DNA of 63,711 nucleotides from JAQVSH01 sp964451605 (GTDB lineage Bacteria; Bacteroidota; Bacteroidia; Bacteroidales; UBA4181), in NCBI GenBank assembly GCA_964451605.1, contig CAYVJA010000006.1, forward strand, positions 1 to 63,711, written 5' to 3'. The translations under genes and the position numbers were made by a program. The notes beneath the pieces are model-generated. The model had not been told where the DNA came from. It worked only from the letters and a program-made list of their open reading frames with translations, and searched no databases. Below are positions 62,761 to 63,711 of this stretch, in pieces (position 1 is the stretch's first letter; the number at the start of each line of letters is the position of its first letter).

Positions 62761-63711
62761 ATGAAAAAAATTCTGTTCCTTTCGTTCCTTATTCTCTCCT
62801 CTTTCCTCTCTCTGCATGCGCAGTCGGCTCTTGAGTTACGCCAGTCCGGAAATCAAAAAGCAGCCGAGGGCGATTTCGAAGCCGCCACTGCTCTCTACTC
62901 TCGTTCCATGGAGATGGGCGATGAGATCAGCATTTTGAAATTCGGCGAAATGATAGTTTATAAAGGTGTGAAGGTTGAATCGTACGATAATGCACTGGTG
63001 CTGATGGAGATGGCTGCCGAGAAATACGCCGAGGCACAATATTTTCTGGGTTTTATGTACGAGATGGGTTTAGGAACTGAGGCCAACCCTCAACAGGCCG
63101 CAGTGGCCTATGTCTATGCCTCTGATAACGGGGTGGCTGCCGCCGAATACCGGCTGGGGCTCTTCTGTGAAAAGGGCATCGGGGTGCCGCAGGATCTGGA
63201 GATGGCCCGTCGTTGGTATACCAAGGCATTGGAAAAAAACTACCTTCCTGCGCTGGATGCGCTTCGTCGGATAGATCCTGTGGGCATCCGGGAAATTGAG
63301 ATGGTTTCGCTTAAGGGCGGGGCTTTCTATATGGGTACTGATAGTGCCACAAAAGAGGACGGACCTATGCATAAAGTGGAGGTTTCGCCCTTCTTTATTT
63401 CGAAAACGGAGATCACCAACCATCAGTTCTGTCAGTTTCTGAATTCTGTAAAAGATAAGAACAGCGAAGAGATAATCAACTGGATCAAGATTGGCGGTTC
63501 GTACGGGTTGGAAAAATGCCGTATTCAGAAAACCGAAAAGGGATATGAAGTGATCAAGGGATTCGAAAACTTTCCTGTGATTTTTGTGACCTACGAGGGT
63601 GCCACAGCCTACTGTACCTGGATGTCCGAACAAACCGGCTCAGCCTACAGACTGCCCACCGAGGCGGAGTGGGAGTTTGCTGCCTCTGAGGGTAAAGGGG
63701 GAGGGACCGCT
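62761..63711 (+). CDS. secreted Sel1-repeat and SUMF1-domain protein (cut by window end)
   Basis: An open frame of 317 codons runs off the window end. A signal peptide (MKKILFLSFLILSSFLSLHAQ) is followed by Sel1-like repeats ('AQYFLGFMYEMGLGTEANPQQAAVAYVYA', 'AEYRLGLFCEKGIGVPQDLEMARRWYTKA') and the start of a SUMF1-type domain ('LKGGAFYMGTD', 'SKTEITNHQFCQFLN', 'RLPTEAEWEFAASEG'). The architecture and order of motifs match the gene at 51884, so they are paralogs. The C-terminal half, including the catalytic region, lies outside. The frame is too 3'-incomplete to judge activity. Confidence 0.88.
   Translation, partial: MKKILFLSFLILSSFLSLHAQSALELRQSGNQKAAEGDFEAATALYSRSMEMGDEISILKFGEMIVYKGVKVESYDNALVLMEMAAEKYAEAQYFLGFMYEMGLGTEANPQQAAVAYVYASDNGVAAAEYRLGLFCEKGIGVPQDLEMARRWYTKALEKNYLPALDALRRIDPVGIREIEMVSLKGGAFYMGTDSATKEDGPMHKVEVSPFFISKTEITNHQFCQFLNSVKDKNSEEIINWIKIGGSYGLEKCRIQKTEKGYEVIKGFENFPVIFVTYEGATAYCTWMSEQTGSAYRLPTEAEWEFAASEGKGGGTA

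Overview
The window looks like a draft or metagenome-derived contig of an anaerobic member of the Bacteroidales (Bacteroidota). Evidence: a SusC/SusD pair, TonB receptors with carboxypeptidase-like N-terminal domains, a 2-oxoacid:ferredoxin oxidoreductase, a GGGtGRT protein, LytTR two-component regulation, TAnnTTTG-type promoter elements and no obvious Shine-Dalgarno sequences. There are two assembly gaps (135 N and 10 N). I see one tRNA, no rRNA, and no CRISPR array, insertion sequence or phage gene.

Layout. 1-8.5 kb: a TPR protein, an orphan GldA-like ATPase, a radical SAM protein, a sensor kinase, riboflavin synthase, a PPOX-fold protein and korAB. 8.5-14.8 kb (minus strand): a six-gene operon with TolC, MacA, MacB ATPase and MacB permease followed by a LytS kinase and a LytTR regulator. 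15-22.3 kb: a GNAT protein, a hexuronate-type MFS carrier, a TonB receptor / beta-helix lipoprotein / YwqK-like cluster, a small beta-sandwich protein and tRNA-Val. 22.8-39.4 kb: a long plus-strand operon combining ABC and RND export parts and ending with threonine aldolase. 39.4-51.7 kb: a flavin oxidoreductase, a SusC gene with an in-frame stop, SusD, a lipoprotein, a membrane protein, an ECF-sigma metal-sensing module and a GGGtGRT/NifU-like pair. 51.9-63.7 kb: two Sel1+SUMF1 proteins (one cut by the window end), PepD, RecO, Dxs, GroEL/GroES, and a sigma-54 activator-LptE-TPR-SecG operon.

The most unusual locus is 22861..38405. It encodes an ABC ATPase, an ABC-2 permease with a giant periplasmic domain (M1-like but without the zinc motif, then a golvesin-like domain), a TolC, a membrane-fusion lipoprotein, a complete RND pump, a second RND pump fused to membrane helices and an ABC ATPase, and a second ABC-2-type permease. 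In the fusion the ABC domain itself appears to be split: its first strand lies before, and its Walker A after, a stretch of about 175 residues with four membrane helices. The parts suggest one envelope-spanning exporter, or several coupled ones, using both ATP and ion gradients. Substrate and physiology cannot be read from the sequence.

Housekeeping genes (ribE, recO, dxs, groESL, secG, lptE) show a chromosomal context. Several regulatory signals are visible: bidirectional terminators, paired palindromes before the MFS gene, an inverted repeat around the TolC/MacAB promoter, and roughly helically phased YTAAC repeats before two outer-membrane gene clusters.
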